Origin: Variovorax sp. YR216
GTDB lineage: Bacteria; Pseudomonadota; Gammaproteobacteria; Burkholderiales; Burkholderiaceae_C
Reading direction: 5' to 3'
DNA: 64,000 bases
NCBI RefSeq assembly: GCF_900107745.1
Contig: NZ_FNRO01000001.1
Coordinates: 620,001-684,000, forward strand
Program-made: the position numbers and the translations under genes
The notes under the pieces: generated by a model
What the model saw: only the letters and a program-made list of their open reading frames with translations
The model's database searches: none
What the model was told of the DNA's origin: nothing
Shown: one piece after another, positions 43,944 through 53,139 of the stretch
How positions within the stretch are numbered: the first letter of the stretch is position 1
Layout of the letters: every line of letters starts with the position of its first letter

Positions 43944-44067
43944 GTTTTTGTGTCTCCCTGAGCAACGACCGACGGGGCGTCCCATCGGACCGGCGCGGAG
44001 TCTATGGACGACGCGCTGAATCGATGCGCCGTCCGGCCATCCATCGCTACCGCTCGTATCATTCGAG

Positions 44068-44084
44068 AAATTGCCCTGCAATTT
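44068..44084. repeat. Short palindromic hairpin in the pilV-ribD gap
   Basis: AAATTGC-CCT-GCAATTT is a perfect 7-bp inverted repeat with a 3-nt loop, 55 bp before ribD and 124 bp before pilV. It could be an operator for either divergent gene. No FMN riboswitch consensus is present in this gap. Confidence 0.4.
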
Positions 44085-44138
44085 CCGCCGCTTTCCTGCG
44101 CCGCGTGACTGTCACGGCAAGGCGTTGCGCCCTCCTCC

Positions 44139-45272
44139 ATGCCCATGTCCTCTATTTCCCCAGACGCGCACCTGATGGCCTGCGCGCACCAGCTCGCGAT
44201 CCAGAGCCGTTTTCTCACCGACCCCAATCCGCGCGTCGGCTGTGTTCTGGTCGATGCGTCGGGCACCGTGCTTGGGCAGGGTCACACGCAACCCGTCGGC
44301 GGTCCGCACGCCGAAGTCATGGCGCTTCGCGATGCTGCCGCGCAAGGCCGCTCGGTCGCAGGCGCTACCGCCTACGTGACGCTGGAGCCCTGCTCGCATC
44401 ACGGTCGAACCGGGCCGTGCTGCGACGCCTTGATTGCCGCGGGCATCCGCCGAGTGGTCGCATCGATCGCCGACCCCAATCCGCTGGTGGCAGGTCAAGG
44501 CTTCGAGCGCCTTCGTGCCGCAGGCATCGACGTCGAAGCGGGCCCTCTCGCCGCCGAATCCCGCGAGCTCAACATCGGCTTCTTCAGCCGGATGATCCGC
44601 AGGACACCGTGGGTGCGTCTCAAGGCGGCCGCCTCGCTCGACGGAAAGACGGCGCTCGAGAACGGCAAGAGCCAATGGATCACCTCCGAAGCGGCACGCA
44701 CCGACGGCCACGCCTGGCGCGCACGCGCCGGCGCGATCCTGACGGGCGTCGGCACCGTCATCGAGGACGATCCCCGGCTCGATGTCCGGCTGGTCGAGAC
44801 GACGCGGCAGCCGCCCCTGGTGATCGTCGACAGCCATCTGCAGACGCCGCCGACGGCCCGGCTTTTCGAGATCGAGCGCAAGGTCTGGATCTACGCCGCC
44901 ACGCGCGACGAGTCGAAAGCGGCGGCGCTGGAGGCCCGTGGCGCCACGATTTCGTGCATGGCCAATCCGCAAGGCAAGGTCGACCTCGCGGCGATGCTGC
45001 GCGACCTTGCCGCGCGCGAAGTGAACGAACTGCATGTCGAAGCCGGCCACAAGCTCAATGGCTCCCTGATGCGCGAAGGGCTGGTCGACGAATTGCTGCT
45101 GTACGTCGCTCCGAAGTTCATCGGCGACGGCCTCGGCATCGCGAGCCAGCCACACGCCGGCGGTGCGCTGACCTCCCTGGGAGACGCGCTGGCGCTCGAA
45201 TTCCGGTCCTTCGACCCGGTCGGACCGGACCTGCGGATCGTCGCGCGGGTGGCGGGACGCGACCAGTTTTAG
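44139..45272 (+). CDS. ribD: Bifunctional riboflavin deaminase/reductase
   Basis: Carries out the second and third steps of riboflavin synthesis: deamination then side-chain reduction of the pyrimidine. The 377 residues divide into an N-terminal zinc deaminase (GGPHAEVMAL, TLEPCSHHGRTGPC) and a C-terminal reductase (WVRLKAAASLDGKTALENG, LTGVGTVIEDDPRLDVR). An alternative start is the Met three codons in. It leads ribE, ribBA, ribH and nusB on the + strand. No FMN riboswitch was found upstream. Confidence 0.96.
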   Translation: MPMSSISPDAHLMACAHQLAIQSRFLTDPNPRVGCVLVDASGTVLGQGHTQPVGGPHAEVMALRDAAAQGRSVAGATAYVTLEPCSHHGRTGPCCDALIAAGIRRVVASIADPNPLVAGQGFERLRAAGIDVEAGPLAAESRELNIGFFSRMIRRTPWVRLKAAASLDGKTALENGKSQWITSEAARTDGHAWRARAGAILTGVGTVIEDDPRLDVRLVETTRQPPLVIVDSHLQTPPTARLFEIERKVWIYAATRDESKAAALEARGATISCMANPQGKVDLAAMLRDLAAREVNELHVEAGHKLNGSLMREGLVDELLLYVAPKFIGDGLGIASQPHAGGALTSLGDALALEFRSFDPVGPDLRIVARVAGRDQF

Positions 45273-45315
45273 GGTTCCCCCTGATCCCCGGCCTCATCTC
45301 TGCGAAAATGCCGGG

Positions 45316-45969
45316 ATGTTCACCGGAATCATTACCGGCGTGGGGCGCATCGCCGCCGTCCACGACCTCGGCAGCTCTTCATCCCACGGCAAGCGGCTCA
45401 GCATCGCGGCGCCCGACGGCTATCTCGACGACGTGGGGCTCGGCGACAGCATCGCGCTCAATGGCGCGTGCATGACGGTCACCTCGCTCGACCTGCCCGG
45501 CAAGCAATTCACCATCGACATTTCCGCGGAGTCGCTCGACAAGACCGCCGGCCTTTCGGAAGAAGCCGCGCAGATCAATCTCGAAAAGGCACTGCGCGCG
45601 CATGACCGCCTGGGCGGTCATATCGTGTCGGGGCATGTGGACGGCATCGGCACCATCACCCGCTTCGCGCCGGTCGGCGAAAGCTGGGAACTGCGCGTGC
45701 TCGCCCCGCCCGCCCTCGCCCGCTTCCTCGCCTACAAGGGCTCGATCACGGTCAATGGCGTGAGCCTCACCGTCAACAGCGTGACCGACCAGCCGGACGG
45801 CAGCGAGATCAGCATCAACCTCATCCCCCACACCGTCGAGAACACCGCGCTCGGCAGCCTCAAGGACGGCAGCCGCGTGAACCTCGAGATCGACACCGTG
45901 GCGCGCTACGTGGAGCGCATGCTCCAGGCCGGCGCCATTCAAACCCCACAGAAAGACAAAGCCCCATGA
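45316..45969 (+). CDS. ribE: Riboflavin synthase alpha subunit
   Basis: Dismutates two 6,7-dimethyl-8-ribityllumazines into riboflavin. The 217 residues form two lumazine-binding barrels, the first starting MFTGIITGVGRI and the second around GGHIVSGHVDGIGTITR, with VNGVSLTVNSV in the latter. Its TGA overlaps the ribBA start (ATGA). A 43-bp gap separates it from ribD. Confidence 0.96.
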   Translation: MFTGIITGVGRIAAVHDLGSSSSHGKRLSIAAPDGYLDDVGLGDSIALNGACMTVTSLDLPGKQFTIDISAESLDKTAGLSEEAAQINLEKALRAHDRLGGHIVSGHVDGIGTITRFAPVGESWELRVLAPPALARFLAYKGSITVNGVSLTVNSVTDQPDGSEISINLIPHTVENTALGSLKDGSRVNLEIDTVARYVERMLQAGAIQTPQKDKAP

Positions 45970-47126
45970 ACGCAGCCGTCACGCCGATCGGCGCGCCCCG
46001 CAGCAACCGCGCGCCAGCGCCCATTTCATCGGTCGAGGAAATCGTCGCCGAGTTGCGCGCCGGCCGCATGGTGATCCTGGTCGACGAAGAAGACCGCGAG
46101 AACGAAGGCGACATCGTGCTCGCCGCCGACCATGTGACGCCCGAGGCCATCAACTTCATGGCGCGCCACGCCCGGGGCCTGATCTGCCTCACTCTCTCGC
46201 GCGAAATGTGCGAGCGCCTGAACCTGCCGCCGATGGTCGCGCGCAACGGCGCCAAGCATTCGACGGCGTTCACGGTGTCGATCGAGGCCGCTGAAGGCGT
46301 CACGACCGGCATCTCGGCCGCCGATCGCTCCCGCACGGTGCAGGCCGCGGTTGCGCCCAATGCCGTGGCGTCCGATCTGGTCCAGCCGGGCCACATCTTC
46401 CCGTTGCAGGCCGTGGACGGCGGCGTGCTGATGCGCGCCGGCCATACCGAGGCCGGTTGCGACTTCGCGGCGATGGCGGGCTGCTCGCCCTCCGCGGTGA
46501 TCTGCGAGGTGATGAACGAGGACGGCACGATGGCACGGCTGCCGGACCTGCAAATCTTCGCCGCCGAGCACGGCCTCAAGATCGGCACCATCGCGGCGCT
46601 GATCGAGCACCGCAGCCGCACCGAATCGCTGGTCGAGAAAGTCGGCTGCCGCGAGATCCAGACGGCGTGGGGCCCCTTCACTGCGCACGCCTTCAAGGAC
46701 AAGCCGAGCAACGGCGTGCACCTGGCGCTGGTGCGCGGCCAGTGGTCTGAAGGCGACACGGTCGATGTACGGGTGCACGAGCCGCTTTCGGTGCTGGACG
46801 CGCTCGAACGCGATCGCGCCATGCACTCGTGGAGCCTCGACGCCAGCCTCGCCCATCTCGCTGCGCAAGGCAAAGGCGTCGCCGTGCTGCTGAACTGCGG
46901 CGAAACCGGCGCAGAGCTGCTCTCGCAATTCGACGGCACCGCCCGCCCCGCGCAGGCGCCCGAGCGCGGACGCATGGACCTGCGCAGCTACGGCATCGGC
47001 GCGCAGATCCTGCGCGAGTGCGGCGTGCATCGCATGAACCTCATGGGCACGCCCCGCCGCATGCCCAGCATGGCCGCCGGTTTCGGACTCGAAATCGCCG
47101 GCTACATCACGAAAGACGAACAATGA
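45966..47126 (+). CDS. ribBA: DHBP synthase with degenerate GTP cyclohydrolase II domain
   Basis: The N-terminal 3,4-dihydroxy-2-butanone 4-phosphate synthase is complete, with [20 protein letters not shown] near residue 40 and [10 protein letters not shown]. The C-terminal half (from about residue 220) has the GTP cyclohydrolase II fold outline ([30 protein letters not shown]) but lacks the zinc-cysteine and catalytic block normally near GDxxGSxRCDC. It is 386 residues long. It is therefore probably active only as RibB, as in RibBX-type proteins described in other proteobacteria; a separate ribA should exist elsewhere. It overlaps ribE by 4 bp. Confidence 0.9.
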   Translation: MNAAVTPIGAPRSNRAPAPISSVEEIVAELRAGRMVILVDEEDRENEGDIVLAADHVTPEAINFMARHARGLICLTLSREMCERLNLPPMVARNGAKHSTAFTVSIEAAEGVTTGISAADRSRTVQAAVAPNAVASDLVQPGHIFPLQAVDGGVLMRAGHTEAGCDFAAMAGCSPSAVICEVMNEDGTMARLPDLQIFAAEHGLKIGTIAALIEHRSRTESLVEKVGCREIQTAWGPFTAHAFKDKPSNGVHLALVRGQWSEGDTVDVRVHEPLSVLDALERDRAMHSWSLDASLAHLAAQGKGVAVLLNCGETGAELLSQFDGTARPAQAPERGRMDLRSYGIGAQILRECGVHRMNLMGTPRRMPSMAAGFGLEIAGYITKDEQ

Positions 47127-47155
47127 ACAACGCCAACGCAGGGCAGGCCGACTGA
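47123..47155 (+). CDS. Ten-codon coupling ORF between ribBA and ribH
   Basis: The sequence [10 protein letters not shown] is encoded in a frame of its own. Its ATG overlaps the ribBA stop (ATGA at 47123) and its TGA overlaps the ribH start (TGATG at 47153). The layout would let ribosomes pass from ribBA through this mini-ORF to ribH. It has no upstream ribosome-binding site of its own, so a functional peptide is unlikely. Translation is unproven. Confidence 0.3.
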   Translation: MNNANAGQAD

Positions 47156-47619
47156 TGCAACACGCGAACAAGGGCAGCGACGTCGAACTCGACGGCAAGG
47201 GATTGCGCATCGGCATCGTGCAGGCGCGCTTCAACGAGGACATCACCGATGCACTGGCCAAGGCCTGCCGCGACGAACTCGCGTCGCTCGGCGTGGCCGA
47301 TGCGGACATCGACCATGTGAGCGTGCCGGGCGCGCTCGAAGTGCCGGTGGCACTCCAAGGCCTGGCCGAGCGCAACCGCTATCACGCGCTGGTCGCGCTG
47401 GGTTGCATCATCCGCGGCGAGACGTACCACTTCGAGCTGGTGGCGAACGAGTCCGGCGCCTGCGTGAGCCGCGTGGCGCTCGACTACCGCATTCCGGTCG
47501 CGAACGCGATCCTCACGACCGAGAACCTCGAACAGGCCGTCGCGCGCCAGACCGAAAAGGGCCGCGATGCGGCGCGCGTGGCGGTCGAGATGGCGCGACT
47601 GCTGGCGAGCCTCCAATGA
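47155..47619 (+). CDS. ribH: 6,7-dimethyl-8-ribityllumazine synthase
   Basis: Condenses DHBP with the pyrimidine product of RibD to give lumazine. The 154-residue protein shows [51 protein letters not shown] and [15 protein letters not shown], all typical. It lies 28 bp after ribBA and overlaps nusB by ATGA. The enzyme usually forms an icosahedral or decameric shell in the cytosol. Confidence 0.97.
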   Translation: MQHANKGSDVELDGKGLRIGIVQARFNEDITDALAKACRDELASLGVADADIDHVSVPGALEVPVALQGLAERNRYHALVALGCIIRGETYHFELVANESGACVSRVALDYRIPVANAILTTENLEQAVARQTEKGRDAARVAVEMARLLASLQ

Positions 47620-48149
47620 CCGACGACACCAAAGCCACCGGCGGCAAGCCGCGCCAGACGCGCACCGGCCTCACCAGCACCGGCGCGCGCAAGGCATCAG
47701 CCAAGTCGACCCGCAGCCGCGCGCGAGAGTTCGCCCTGCAGGCGCTCTACCAGTACCTGGTGGGCCGCAACGACGCCACCGCCATCGACGAGTTCACACG
47801 CGACCTCGCCGGCTTCCACAAGGCCGATGCGGCGCACTACGACGCGCTGCTGCACGGCGCCATCGAATCCGCCGAGAGCCTCGATGCGCTGATCGTCCCG
47901 CTTCTCGATCGGAAGCTCGAAGAAATCTCTCCCATCGAGCACGCCGTGATGTGGATCGGCGTCTACGAATTCCAGAACTGCCTGGACGTGCCGTGGCGCG
48001 TGGTGCTCAACGAATGCATCGAGCTCGCCAAGGAGTTCGGCGGCACCGACGGCCACAAGTACGTGAACGCGGTGCTCAACGGCCTCGCGCCCCAGCTGCG
48101 CGCTGCCGAAGTCGAAGCCGACCGCGCGGCCGGAAAGGCTCGTTCATGA
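47616..48149 (+). CDS. nusB: Transcription antitermination factor NusB
   Basis: RNA-binding factor for rRNA antitermination, 177 residues. The basic, Thr-rich N-terminal extension (about 27 residues) precedes the fold, which begins [39 protein letters not shown] and [20 protein letters not shown] are diagnostic. Both ends overlap neighbours by ATGA (ribH, aminotransferase). ribH-nusB linkage is common across proteobacteria. Confidence 0.97.
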   Translation: MTDDTKATGGKPRQTRTGLTSTGARKASAKSTRSRAREFALQALYQYLVGRNDATAIDEFTRDLAGFHKADAAHYDALLHGAIESAESLDALIVPLLDRKLEEISPIEHAVMWIGVYEFQNCLDVPWRVVLNECIELAKEFGGTDGHKYVNAVLNGLAPQLRAAEVEADRAAGKARS

Positions 48150-49345
48150 GGATTTCGAAGCGCGCGGAGCGCATCGAGCCGTTCTATGTGATGGAGGTCG
48201 CCAAGGCCGCTTCGGCACTCGCGCGCGAAGTCGCACACACCGATCGGCCGATGCTCTTCCTGAACATCGGCGAGCCCGACTTCACCGCGCCGCCGCTGGT
48301 GCAGGAAGCGGCGCTGCGCGCGGTCCGCGCCGGCGCCACGCAATACACCCATGCGACCGGGCTCGACCGCCTGCGCGAGCGCATCAGCGGCTGGTATGCG
48401 GAGCGCTTCGGCGTGGACGTGCCGGCCCGTCGCATCGTCATCACGGCCGGCGCTTCGGCAGCGCTGCAGCTCGCCTGCCTCGCCCTCATCGAAGCCGGCG
48501 ACGAGATCCTGTTGCCTGACCCGAGCTACCCGTGCAATCGCCATTTCGTCACCGCGGCGGACGGCCGCGCAGTGCTGGTGCCGACAACCGCCGCCGAGCG
48601 ATTCCAGCTCAGCGCCGCCAAAGTCGAGGCCGCATGGAATGACCGTACACGTGGCGTTCTGCTCGCGTCGCCGTCGAACCCGACCGGGACCTCGATCCCG
48701 CCCGACGAGCTTCGCCGCATCCACGAAGTCGTGTCGCAGCGCGGCGGCATCACGCTGATCGACGAGATCTATCTCGGTCTCTCCTACGACAGCGCCTTCG
48801 GCCAGACCGCGCTCGCGATCGACGACCAAGTCATCAGCATCAACAGCTTCAGCAAGTACTTCAACATGACCGGCTGGCGCCTCGGCTGGCTCGTCGTGCC
48901 CGAAGCGCTAGTGCCGGCAGTCGAGCGACTGGCGCAGAACCTCTTCATCTGCGCAAGCACGGTGTCGCAACACGCCGCGCTGGCGTGCTTCGAGCCCGAG
49001 AGCATCGCCGAGTACGAACGTCGCCGCGCGGAGTTCAAGGCGCGCCGCGACTGGTTCATTCCGCAGCTCGACGCGCTCGGTCTCGACGTGCCGGTCATGC
49101 CCGACGGCGCTTTCTACGCCTGGGCCGACTGCTCGAACTTCGCTGAACGTCTCGGCATTTCCGGAAGCTGGGACTTCGCCTTCGAAGCGATGAAGCAGGC
49201 GCACGTCGCGGTCACGCCGGGGCGCGATTTTGGCTCGGCCGAGACCTCCCGCTTCGTGCGTTTCTCGACCGCCAGCTCGATGGCGCACCTCGAAGAATCC
49301 ATCGATCGCCTGCGCGTGTGGGCGAACGCGACCGTCGCTGCATGA
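48146..49345 (+). CDS. Class I/II PLP-dependent aminotransferase
   Basis: Aminotransferase of 399 residues, fold type I. Motifs are [16 protein letters not shown], the PLP region [43 protein letters not shown] and the Schiff-base Lys237 in [18 protein letters not shown], with the substrate-carboxylate Arg in [12 protein letters not shown]. It belongs with aspartate/alanine-type aminotransferases but the substrate is not determined. It overlaps nusB and ybgC by ATGA on both sides, so it is embedded in the operon, although no link to riboflavin or Tol is known. Confidence 0.92.
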   Translation: MRISKRAERIEPFYVMEVAKAASALAREVAHTDRPMLFLNIGEPDFTAPPLVQEAALRAVRAGATQYTHATGLDRLRERISGWYAERFGVDVPARRIVITAGASAALQLACLALIEAGDEILLPDPSYPCNRHFVTAADGRAVLVPTTAAERFQLSAAKVEAAWNDRTRGVLLASPSNPTGTSIPPDELRRIHEVVSQRGGITLIDEIYLGLSYDSAFGQTALAIDDQVISINSFSKYFNMTGWRLGWLVVPEALVPAVERLAQNLFICASTVSQHAALACFEPESIAEYERRRAEFKARRDWFIPQLDALGLDVPVMPDGAFYAWADCSNFAERLGISGSWDFAFEAMKQAHVAVTPGRDFGSAETSRFVRFSTASSMAHLEESIDRLRVWANATVAA

Positions 49346-49806
49346 GCTTCGCTCTGCCGATTCGCGTCTACTGGGAAGACACCGATGCCGGCGGCATCGT
49401 GTTCTATGCCAACTACCTGAAGTTCATGGAACGCGCCCGCACCGAGTGGCTGCGCTCGATGGGCATCGCGCAGCAACGCCTGCGCGAGGAGACCGGCGGC
49501 ATCTTCGTCGTGAGCGAAACGCAGCTCAAATACCATCGGCCGGCCCGGCTCGATGACGAACTGCTGGTTACAGCCGAGCTCCGTCAGATCGGTTCCGCGT
49601 CGTTGATAATTGCCCAGCGCGTGCTATCAAAATCAGAGCAGTGCGCCGATGCGGGCACCGCGGACAATGCAGTGCTCCTGTGCGAAGGCACGATCCGCAT
49701 CGGCTGGGTCCAGGCCGACACGCTGCGGCCGGCACGAATCCCGCGTCAGGTTTCGGGAACCCTCGAGCGCCACGCCGGCTCCATGTCTCAACCTTTCAAG
49801 CCATGA
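49342..49806 (+). CDS. ybgC: Tol-Pal associated acyl-CoA thioesterase YbgC
   Basis: Hotdog-fold thioesterase of 154 residues with the 4-hydroxybenzoyl-CoA thioesterase motif YWEDTDAGGIVFYANYLKFM (catalytic Asp) and ERARTEWLRSMGI. Compared with homologues I recall, it has about 12 extra residues (SKSEQCADAGTADNAV) between strands QRVL and LLCEG, encoded by DNA unlike the surrounding gene. YbgC genes normally precede tolQ, as here. Both ends overlap neighbours by ATGA. The core catalytic region is intact. Confidence 0.92.
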   Translation: MSFALPIRVYWEDTDAGGIVFYANYLKFMERARTEWLRSMGIAQQRLREETGGIFVVSETQLKYHRPARLDDELLVTAELRQIGSASLIIAQRVLSKSEQCADAGTADNAVLLCEGTIRIGWVQADTLRPARIPRQVSGTLERHAGSMSQPFKP

Positions 49807-50516
49807 ATCAAGACCTCTCGATCATTTCCCTGCTGCTGCACGCCAGCCTTCCGGTGCAACTGGTGGTGGCATTGCTCATCGTCGTTTCCGTCGGGAGCTG
49901 GGCAGCCATCTTCCGCAAGTACTTCTCTCTCAAGCGCACGCGGGCGCTCAACGAAGATTTCGAGCGCGACTTCTGGTCGGGCACCAGTCTCAACGAACTC
50001 TTCTCCTCTGCCGCGCAGAACGCGAAGTTCGCCGGTCCCATGGAACGCATCTTCGCGTCCGGCATGCGCGAATATCAAAAACTGCGCGAACGCCACGTGT
50101 CCGACCCGGGGACCTTGCTCGACGGCTCGCGCCGCGCGATGCGGGCGAGCTTCCAGCGCGAGCTCGACGCGGTCGAACAGAACCTCTCGTTCCTCGCCAC
50201 CGTCGGATCGGTGTCGCCGTATGTCGGTCTTTTCGGCACGGTGTGGGGGATCATGCATGCCTTCACCGGTCTCGCCGCGCTGGCGCAGGTGACGCTCTCC
50301 ACCGTCGCGCCGGGCATCGCCGAAGCGCTCGTGGCCACCGCGATCGGCCTCTTCGCCGCAATCCCGGCCGTGGTCGCCTACAACCGCTTTGCCCGCGAGA
50401 TCGACAAGATCGCGATCGCGCTCGAGACCTTCATCGAGGAGTTCTCGAACATCCTCCAGCGCAACCTGACGGCCCACCAGAGTCCGGCGAGCGTCGCGAC
50501 GGCAACGGGCCGCTGA
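49803..50516 (+). CDS. tolQ: Tol system inner-membrane protein TolQ
   Basis: Proton-channel subunit of the Tol-Pal system, which maintains the outer membrane and helps constriction at division. The 237 residues have three membrane helices (VQLVVALLIVVSVGSWAAIF; LATVGSVSPYVGLFGTVWGI; VAPGIAEALVATAIGLFAAI) with conserved Thr and Gly residues lining the channel. The ATG overlaps ybgC. It forms the stator with TolR. Confidence 0.96.
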   Translation: MNQDLSIISLLLHASLPVQLVVALLIVVSVGSWAAIFRKYFSLKRTRALNEDFERDFWSGTSLNELFSSAAQNAKFAGPMERIFASGMREYQKLRERHVSDPGTLLDGSRRAMRASFQRELDAVEQNLSFLATVGSVSPYVGLFGTVWGIMHAFTGLAALAQVTLSTVAPGIAEALVATAIGLFAAIPAVVAYNRFAREIDKIAIALETFIEEFSNILQRNLTAHQSPASVATATGR

Positions 50517-50532
50517 AGCGGAGCACGACACC

Positions 50533-50970
<438 letters not shown>

Positions 50971-50973
50971 GGC

Positions 50974-51954
50974 ATGTTGCTCGCTGCGGAACGCCCCGAA
51001 TTCGCACCGCCGCCGCAGCGCGGCACGCTGCGCGCCGTGCTGCTGGCGCTGTTCGCGCACGCGCTGCTGATCGCCCTGCTGACCTGGGGCGTCAACTGGC
51101 GTCGCGAGGCCGAGAACGACGCCATCGAGGCGGAGCTTTGGTCGTCGACCGTGCAGCAGGCCGCGCCTCGCGCCGTCGCGCCGCCGACGCCGACGCCGAC
51201 CCCTCCCCCGCCGGTCCCGACCCCGGCACCACCGCCGCCCCCTCCTCCGCCCCCGCCACCGCAGGCCGTGAAGCCGCCCGAGCCGACGCCGACGCCGAAG
51301 GCGCCTGACATCGCGCTCGAACGCGAGAAGAAGCAGAAGGAACAGAAGGAACGCGAACTGGAGCAGCAGCGAGTCGAACAGCAGAAGAAGCTCGAAGCCC
51401 AGAAGAAGGCCGCGCAGGAAAAGAAGGAAGCCGAGGCGCGCAAGCGCGAAGAGGAAGAAGCTGAGCGCAAGAAGGACGAGCAGAAGAAGCTCGCCGAACA
51501 GAAACGCAAGCAGGAAGCCGAAGCCAAGCAACAGGCCGAGGCCGCGAAGAAGAAGGAAGCCGACGCCAAGCAGGCCGCGCAGGCGGCCGCCGATCGCGCG
51601 GCAACGCTCAAGCGCATGCAGGCGATGGCCGGTACCGGCGGCGAGAACTCAACGGGCACGGCTGCGCGTGCTTCGGGCCCATCCGGCGGCTACGGCGCGC
51701 GAATCGCCGCGAAGGTCCGCCCCAACATCGTCTATCCGGATGCGGATACGGTGAGCGGCAATCCCACGGCAGAGTTCGACGTGAGCCTGGCGCCCGACGG
51801 CACCATCGTCGGCGTCAAGCTCCGCAAGTCCAGCGGGGTTCCCGCGTGGGACGAAGCTGCCGAGCGAGGACTGCGACGCACCGAGACGCTGCCGAGGGAT
51901 ATTGACGGGCGGGTGTTCCCCTCTTTGACGGTCGCACTGCAGCCTAAACGTTGA
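50974..51954 (+). CDS. tolA: Tol system envelope-spanning protein TolA
   Basis: Anchored in the inner membrane and reaching Pal/TolB at the outer membrane; 326 residues. TM helix AVLLALFAHALLIALLTWGV (about 21-40). A Pro-rich segment (about 66-110) contains runs of up to ten prolines. A long Lys/Glu/Gln/Ala-rich coiled coil follows (about 115-220), then a TonB/TolA C-terminal domain (PNIVYPDADTVSGNPTAEFD, KSSGVPAWDEAAERGLRRTE). tolB and pal do not follow: the next gene is convergent. The call is firm by composition, fold end and position. Confidence 0.93.
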   Translation: MLLAAERPEFAPPPQRGTLRAVLLALFAHALLIALLTWGVNWRREAENDAIEAELWSSTVQQAAPRAVAPPTPTPTPPPPVPTPAPPPPPPPPPPPQAVKPPEPTPTPKAPDIALEREKKQKEQKERELEQQRVEQQKKLEAQKKAAQEKKEAEARKREEEEAERKKDEQKKLAEQKRKQEAEAKQQAEAAKKKEADAKQAAQAAADRAATLKRMQAMAGTGGENSTGTAARASGPSGGYGARIAAKVRPNIVYPDADTVSGNPTAEFDVSLAPDGTIVGVKLRKSSGVPAWDEAAERGLRRTETLPRDIDGRVFPSLTVALQPKR

Positions 51955-51976
51955 CCTCCGCCGGTCGCCGCACCGA

Positions 51977-52549
51977 CTATTTGGCGCGCCCGTACTTCGC
52001 GGTGAAGCTCGCCGAGCCGAGCTTGTTGGCGTTGATCATGAAGCCGACCAGCGCGGCGGTCGCATCCGCCGGGATGTCCAGCTTGTCGGTCTTCAGCGCA
52101 TACACCGTGAAGATGTACCGGTGCGGCTTGTCCCCTGCCGGCGGGCAGGCGCCGCCGAATCCCGGCGCGCCGAAGTCCGTGCGCCCCTGCACGCTCCCCG
52201 CCGGCATGCTCTTGCCCTCGGCGGTGCCGGCACCTTCGGGGATCTCGCTGACAGTGGCAGGAATGTTGTAGACCACCCAGTGCCACCAACCGGAGCCCGT
52301 GGGCGCATCGGGGTCGTAGGCAGTCACCGCAAAGCTCTTGGTGTCCTTGGGCGCCCCACTCCATTTCAAGGCCGGAGAGACGTTCTTGCCGGTGCAGCCG
52401 AAGCCGTTGAACACCTGCGCATCCGTCAGCGTGCTGCCGGGCTTGATGTTGGGGCTGGTCAGGACGAATCCGGCGGCTTGCGAAAGCGTCGCACAGGCGG
52501 CCAGCGCCGCCACGAGGGAAACCGAACGCAGTCTGGAATGCATGGTCAT
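51977..52549 (-). CDS. Secreted YbhB/YbcL (PEBP-like) protein
   Basis: Phosphatidylethanolamine-binding-like protein of 190 residues with a signal peptide (LRSVSLVAALAACATLSQA). PEBP-type motifs are AVTAYDPDAPTGSGWWHWVV and GGACPPAGDKPHRYIFTVYA, which form the anion pocket. Biological role in bacteria is unknown. GGAGGAG lies just before the start, and the ATG overlaps the PAP2 gene stop by 4 bp. An alternative start two codons on is possible. Confidence 0.9.
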   Translation of the reverse strand: MTMHSRLRSVSLVAALAACATLSQAAGFVLTSPNIKPGSTLTDAQVFNGFGCTGKNVSPALKWSGAPKDTKSFAVTAYDPDAPTGSGWWHWVVYNIPATVSEIPEGAGTAEGKSMPAGSVQGRTDFGAPGFGGACPPAGDKPHRYIFTVYALKTDKLDIPADATAALVGFMINANKLGSASFTAKYGRAK

Positions 52550-53127
52550 CGCTCCTCCTTCCCGGATGCTTGCGGGGGCACGATCATGCCGCGCGTCGCA
52601 TACCGCCGTCCAGCCCTCGCCACCACCCAGTGCGCCGCCATCGCCGCGAGGCCGCCGAGCAGTACCCCGAAGAACACATCCATGGGGTAGTGCACCCCGA
52701 CGACCACGCGGGCTACGGCCACGAGGCCAGCGAGTACCAGCAGGACGCCACCGAAGGTCCGATGGCCCGCCATGAGCAGGTACGAGAAAGCCACGGCGCT
52801 GTACGCCGTCGCATGGCTGCTCGGAAACGAGGGGCTCGGACCATGCGGAAGATGCAGGAAGCCCAGCCCGAGCACGAAGGGCCGCGGCCGGTTCCAGACG
52901 TCACCGACGAGCTCGCAGGCCAGCGCGCCCAGTCCAAGCGCAAGGACTGCCGCCAGCAGCGGCGTCAGGGACGGCTTGCCTCGCCGCAGCGCATAGCCCA
53001 CCAGCAGCGCCAGCAGCAGCCAGTGCGCGTGCGCCGCGAAGAAAGCCGCCGTGGCGATCCACCACCTGGGTGCATCGGCGTGCGCATTCAGCAGCAGGAA
53101 CAGCTGGCGGTCCAGCGCGCCGAGCAT
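52546..53127 (-). CDS. PAP2-family membrane phosphatase
   Basis: Integral membrane phosphatase of 193 residues with five or six hydrophobic helices. The three PAP2 catalytic motifs are present: the Lys/Arg-Pro region GDVWNRPRPFVLG, PSFPSSHATAYS, and VARVVVGVHYPMDVFFG with the catalytic His. Substrates of the family include undecaprenyl pyrophosphate and phosphatidylglycerol phosphate; which one applies here is not clear. It follows dnaE by 12 bp and overlaps the PEBP-like gene. Confidence 0.9.
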   Translation of the reverse strand: MLGALDRQLFLLLNAHADAPRWWIATAAFFAAHAHWLLLALLVGYALRRGKPSLTPLLAAVLALGLGALACELVGDVWNRPRPFVLGLGFLHLPHGPSPSFPSSHATAYSAVAFSYLLMAGHRTFGGVLLVLAGLVAVARVVVGVHYPMDVFFGVLLGGLAAMAAHWVVARAGRRYATRGMIVPPQASGKEER

Positions 53128-53139
53128 TGGGAAAGCCCG

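Noticed and set aside
43944..44138. FMN riboswitch upstream of ribD
   Set aside because: The conserved RFN blocks are absent. Only a short 7-bp palindrome is present.
51180..51560. Tandem-repeat-like DNA or CRISPR-like periodicity
   Set aside because: It encodes the polyproline and Lys/Glu/Ala coiled-coil segments of TolA. There are no spacers and no array structure.
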